Below are positions 40,513 to 43,554 of a stretch of 43,554 nucleotides of DNA, in pieces. The notes under the pieces were generated by a model that was given only the letters and a program-made list of their open reading frames with translations, ran no database searches and was not told where the DNA came from. Both the position numbers and the translations under genes were made by a program. Each line of letters begins with the position of its first letter. Position 1 is the first letter of the stretch. Origin of the DNA: Acidimicrobiia bacterium (lineage in GTDB: Bacteria > Actinomycetota > Acidimicrobiia > Spongiisociales > Spongiisociaceae); assembly GCA_011523635.1 (NCBI GenBank), contig WTGI01000020.1, positions 12,526-56,079 of the forward strand, written 5' to 3'.

Positions 40513-41964
40513 TCAGCCCTCCTCAGCCAGGTGTTCGGATCCGTCCAGGGTCGACCCCCTCAGGTACCGGACGATCAGATCGATGTCCTCGGCGGACAGG
40601 ACCATGCCGAAGCCGGGCATCCGGCCGGAGCCCACGCCGTTGACCCCGTAGCCCTCACCGGAGGTCGACCCCACGGTGACGAAATCGTACATGTCGTCGG
40701 CGGTCAGGAACTGGGTGAGGGCGCGACCGCCCCTCAGCGACGGTCCCAGGGCTCCCGAGGCCTGGAGTTGCTGGAAGGCGGGGCCGGCCGAATAGCCGGC
40801 GGTGTGGCAGCGGGCACAGTAGGCGTTGTACAGGTTCACCGCCCGATCGGCGGAAGTGGCGTCTCCCGCGAAGGAGGCATCGGCCACCGCTTGGACATCC
40901 ACCTCCCAGCGGGCGTGCCGGGCCGCGTTCTGGAGGAAGCCGAGGCCGAACTGCGCCTGCTCTCCCAGGACCTCCTGGTTCTGGTAGGTGATGGTCAGGG
41001 ACGTCGCTCTCGACTCGAGGTCGCCCACGGATGTGGCCGCCGAGGTGCCGTCGCGGATCCCGATCAGGGTCTCGGCGTCGCGGGGGTCGAGCGTGACCGC
41101 CGTGGCGAGGTATCCGGCGGCGTGTGCCTCGGCAAAGATGGCGGTCAGGCCGGTCTCGGTGACGTCGGACAGACCGTCCCCGTCCGTGTCGATACCCTCC
41201 GCCGCCCCGTCCAGCAGGTACCGGGCTCGCTCCGCTATGTCGCCGAGAACGGCCGAGGAGGTACCGGAGGTGCGGATCGTCTCGATCAGCTGCTCCTGCT
41301 CCGCTATCTGGCCACCCACCACGTCGGCTGCGCCTTCCCGCCTGCTCGAGGCGCCTGCCACCAGACCCCCCACCTTCAGCAGGGCGTCGGCCTGGCCCAC
41401 CTGATGGGACTCGATGTAGTTGAGGAGATCGTCGATCTGCTGGCTGTTGAGCGGGCCGCCGCCGTCGAGACCCCAGGGCGGCATCGGCGTGTTGGCCCGG
41501 CCGTAGGTGATCCAGAATTCGGCCTCGTCCCGGTCGTACCGGTAGAACAGGTCGTCCAGCGCGGGCGCCGCCCAGCCGGACACGTTGACCTGGGAACGCT
41601 CCTCCAGGAAGGATGCCACCCCGCCCGCCAGGTTGGCGCCGTGGCAGTCGCCGCAGCCGAACTCCAGCCATACCTCGTGGCCCCGGACCAGGGAGGCCTG
41701 GTAGAACTCATCCACGAAACCCTCCTGGCGGTCCAGCTCGGTGAGGTAGTAGATGGGCATGGCGAGGGTGAGGAACCCGGCGGTCACAACCGCCCCTACC
41801 AGGGCACGATCGAGCCGCCTGGTCTCCATCTCGTCGTCGGTCTGGGAGACGGACAGGTTGGCGGGCACCGGATCCTGGCGGTCACGGCGCGACCCCGACC
41901 CCACCAGGTAGGCGAACCAGGCGATCGCACCCAGTGCAACAATCGTGACTACGAGGGTTGACAC
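40513..41964 (-). CDS. Membrane-bound diheme c-type cytochrome (bc-complex subunit)
   Basis: A 483-residue protein with two N-terminal membrane helices (about 2-22 and 54-73) and two cytochrome c domains: CGDCH (104-108) with a likely Met ligand in NTPMPPWG, and CARCH (383-387) with SGRMPGFGM. It would pass electrons from the Rieske protein to a terminal oxidase, the role of QcrC in actinobacterial bcc complexes. Between the haem domains is an unusual 200-residue segment with a DTDGDGLSDVTE calcium-loop-like motif. The operon order is cytochrome b, Rieske, this gene, small membrane protein, with gaps of 2-3 nt. This order differs from the qcrCAB order of mycobacteria. Confidence 0.9.
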   Translation of the reverse strand: MSTLVVTIVALGAIAWFAYLVGSGSRRDRQDPVPANLSVSQTDDEMETRRLDRALVGAVVTAGFLTLAMPIYYLTELDRQEGFVDEFYQASLVRGHEVWLEFGCGDCHGANLAGGVASFLEERSQVNVSGWAAPALDDLFYRYDRDEAEFWITYGRANTPMPPWGLDGGGPLNSQQIDDLLNYIESHQVGQADALLKVGGLVAGASSRREGAADVVGGQIAEQEQLIETIRTSGTSSAVLGDIAERARYLLDGAAEGIDTDGDGLSDVTETGLTAIFAEAHAAGYLATAVTLDPRDAETLIGIRDGTSAATSVGDLESRATSLTITYQNQEVLGEQAQFGLGFLQNAARHARWEVDVQAVADASFAGDATSADRAVNLYNAYCARCHTAGYSAGPAFQQLQASGALGPSLRGGRALTQFLTADDMYDFVTVGSTSGEGYGVNGVGSGRMPGFGMVLSAEDIDLIVRYLRGSTLDGSEHLAEEG

Positions 41965-41967
41965 CGG

Positions 41968-42882
41968 CTAAACCTCTGTGGGGGCATTGAGAGCGATACA
42001 GGAAGGGCCCTGGGGGTACTGCACGGTCTTGGCTATCGCCCGGGCCGTTTGGATGATGGTGCCGGTCCTCACGATGAGGCGGCCGTTCTGGTCCTCGACC
42101 GCGAACCGGTCCAGGTTGCGGGGGGCGGGACCCGCCTCGTACTCCCCCACGTAGTTGTACTTCGAGCCGTGGCAGGGGCATTCGAAACCCTGGGAAGCGT
42201 CACACCAGGGCACGCGGCAACCGAGGTGGACGCAGCGCTGGAAGAGGGCGGTCAATCCGCCTGCCACCACCCCCGAGCCCTCGAACTGGGAGCGGGAGAT
42301 ATCCGACTCGGCGAAGGGCACGATGTAGGCGCGGGCCTCGGGCACGAACTTGGGCAGGATGGAGCCGTCGTTGAGCACCACCTCGGTCTGGAGGTCGGCA
42401 ATGGCGCCCACGTCGATGTCCGACCCGAAACCACCCGACAGGCGAGGCCAGAGGAAGGCCAGGTAGGAGATCCCGTTCAGGCCCACGAAGGCGCCGAAGG
42501 TGGCGCCGAGGGCCCTGGTGAAGAACTGGCGCCGGTTGACTCCTGCCTCTTGGGGGGAGAGCTCCTCCACCCGCATCACCTCGACCGCTTGCATGGCCGC
42601 GACCGGCTCCTCGGACTCCTCCTCCGCCTCCTCCGCGGCGGTCGCCTCCGTCTCGGTCACCTCCACCTCGTGGTCCGCAGCGGCCTCGGCGGGCCGTGCC
42701 ACTACCGGGGTGGCCAGGGCCGACCGGTCCGCCTTGCGGGTCTCGCGCGACAGACCTGATCTCCACGACCGGGCGGGCCGGCCCGGAGATTCGCTGCGAC
42801 GGTAGGCGATGACGAAAGCGCCCAGCACTCCCACCAACACGATGGCGGAGAGGGCGACGATCAGGAGCTGGACGGTGGTCAT
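41968..42882 (-). CDS. qcrA: Rieske iron-sulfur protein of the cytochrome bc complex
   Basis: A 304-residue Rieske protein. The cluster motifs are CVHLGC (217-222) and CPCHGS (235-240): C217, H219, C235 and H238 are the [2Fe-2S] ligands, and C222/C237 the disulfide pair. An N-terminal membrane helix (about 3-27) and an acidic linker (about 65-95) precede a twin-arginine-like NRRQFFTRALGATFGAF segment (117-133) that starts the second hydrophobic region, typical for Tat-exported Rieske domains. The start is ATG 42882, overlapping the cytochrome b stop as ATGA. The cluster CVHLGC has Val instead of the common Thr. Confidence 0.94.
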   Translation of the reverse strand: MTTVQLLIVALSAIVLVGVLGAFVIAYRRSESPGRPARSWRSGLSRETRKADRSALATPVVARPAEAAADHEVEVTETEATAAEEAEEESEEPVAAMQAVEVMRVEELSPQEAGVNRRQFFTRALGATFGAFVGLNGISYLAFLWPRLSGGFGSDIDVGAIADLQTEVVLNDGSILPKFVPEARAYIVPFAESDISRSQFEGSGVVAGGLTALFQRCVHLGCRVPWCDASQGFECPCHGSKYNYVGEYEAGPAPRNLDRFAVEDQNGRLIVRTGTIIQTARAIAKTVQYPQGPSCIALNAPTEV

Positions 42883-43529
42883 TCGAAGTGCACCCAGTCC
42901 TTGAGGTCGTCGAACCAGATCCCGTCCGCCCATGGATAGGTGAAGTTGAAGCCGGGACCCCTGAACAGGGTTCCCAGCAACGTCAGGGTGGCCGAGCCCG
43001 CCAGGAACAGGGTGAACAGCATGATGGCGAACTTACGGTCGGAGGGCTTGATGGAGGGATTGCGGTCCACGTAGGGAATCGCCATGAAGCCCAGCAGTCC
43101 GGTGATGGTCGGGATGATGACGCCGGCGATCTGGGGGTCGTAATAGGACAGGAGCTCCTGCAAGCCCAGGAAGTACCAGGGCGCCTTGGACGGGTTGGGC
43201 GTGGCGTTGAAGTTGGCCAGTTCCAGCAGCGGCGCCTGGAGGATCACCGACAGGACGATCAGCACCGCCGTTACCACCATCAGGGCGGAGAACTCGGCGA
43301 TCATCAGGTGGGGCCAGGTGTTGACCTTGTCGGTCGGCGTCGCCTTGACCTGCTGGATGGCCTTGGCCTTGACGACGGTGAGGAGACGCTGGGGCCGAAC
43401 CCCTTCGGGAACCTCTTCGGGCGGCGCCACCGGGCGGAGCGTGACCTGGGTCGCTCCCCCGCCGTTGTCCGATACAGGTGGCGGTGCGGTGGCCGGGGCG
43501 ACCTCGGGGGTCTCCGTCGCGACCCCCAC
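42879..43529 (-). CDS. Cytochrome b C-terminal (subunit IV-like) part
   Basis: A 216-residue protein with three membrane helices at the C-terminal side and the quinol-site segment SKAPWYFLGLQELL, a variant of the PEWY region of cytochrome b, followed by GVIIPTITGLLGFMAIPYVD. The first ~70 residues are Pro/Ala-rich and hydrophilic. It looks like the C-terminal half of a split cytochrome b (subunit IV type); the N-terminal half with the haem b ligands should lie just outside the window. GTG 43529 is the chosen start. The other frame upstream ends ..TDRRQK and a TAG at 43532-43534, 2 nt before this GTG, which could be the end of that N-terminal gene. The frame itself stays open to the edge, so the start is uncertain. 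Confidence 0.85.
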   Translation of the reverse strand: MGVATETPEVAPATAPPPVSDNGGGATQVTLRPVAPPEEVPEGVRPQRLLTVVKAKAIQQVKATPTDKVNTWPHLMIAEFSALMVVTAVLIVLSVILQAPLLELANFNATPNPSKAPWYFLGLQELLSYYDPQIAGVIIPTITGLLGFMAIPYVDRNPSIKPSDRKFAIMLFTLFLAGSATLTLLGTLFRGPGFNFTYPWADGIWFDDLKDWVHFE

Positions 43530-43554
43530 CGCTACTTCTGGCGCCGGTCGGTCA

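Overview
The window is one high-GC (about two-thirds G+C by eye), densely packed stretch of an actinobacterial chromosome. A deep-branching lineage such as class Acidimicrobiia fits best. This rests on an M16 peptidase-dapB-dapA-RNase J-ftsK series like that of mycobacteria, a TIGR03084/mycothiol-type DinB protein, a BtpA protein, Rex, and many start codons placed exactly 7 nt after a TANNNT hexamer (leaderless transcription). No rRNA, tRNA or CRISPR array was seen, and no gap between genes exceeds 300 bases.

Layout. 1-2.75 kb: the end of a 2-oxoacid dehydrogenase E1-beta gene converges on an operon of E2 acyltransferase and a cupin. 2.8-10.4 kb: minus-strand core block of M16 peptidase, dapB, dapA, RNase J and FtsK, interrupted between dapB and dapA by a plus-strand orphan antitoxin-like gene. 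10.4-18.4 kb: plus-strand genes for a rhomboid protease, a CobT-like HExxH/VWA protein with a CobS-like AAA+ partner whose Walker residues are replaced, a Ppx/GppA phosphatase, a LOG protein, a TIGR03084 protein and a BtpA protein. 18.4-20.3 kb: accessory island with a frameshifted PaREP1/HEPN-like gene and a less GC-rich Fic gene. 20.4-27.7 kb: the large helicase Lhr and a secreted SLH/beta-propeller/M6-like metalloprotease. 27.8-32.7 kb: a flavin reductase-SDR pair, then the conserved ATP-grasp/alpha-E/transglutaminase module. 32.8-36.9 kb: a universal stress protein, ArgJ, a TlpA-CcdA redox pair and a HpcH/HpaI aldolase. 37-40.1 kb: a secreted S41 peptidase with SLH-like repeats, divergent from Rex. 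40.1-43.5 kb: cytochrome bc operon (cytochrome b C-terminal part, Rieske, diheme cytochrome c, small membrane protein), running off the right edge.

The most unusual item is a 165-bp terminal-inverted-repeat element (MITE-like) present twice, in opposite orientations, about 90% identical. Each copy ends exactly 2 nt before the start codon of the next gene (Ppx/GppA at 14645, alpha-E protein at 30828), so its end supplies an SD-like AGGYAG sequence. A lone copy of the terminal repeat lies upstream of the stress-protein gene. Other points of interest are the AAA+/VWA pair with degenerate ATPase motifs, a family of short TAGTTG-type repeats whose first bases are the stop codons of several genes, a very recent 180-bp tandem duplication in the S41 peptidase gene, and a shared cysteine-bearing SLH-like module in two secreted proteases.
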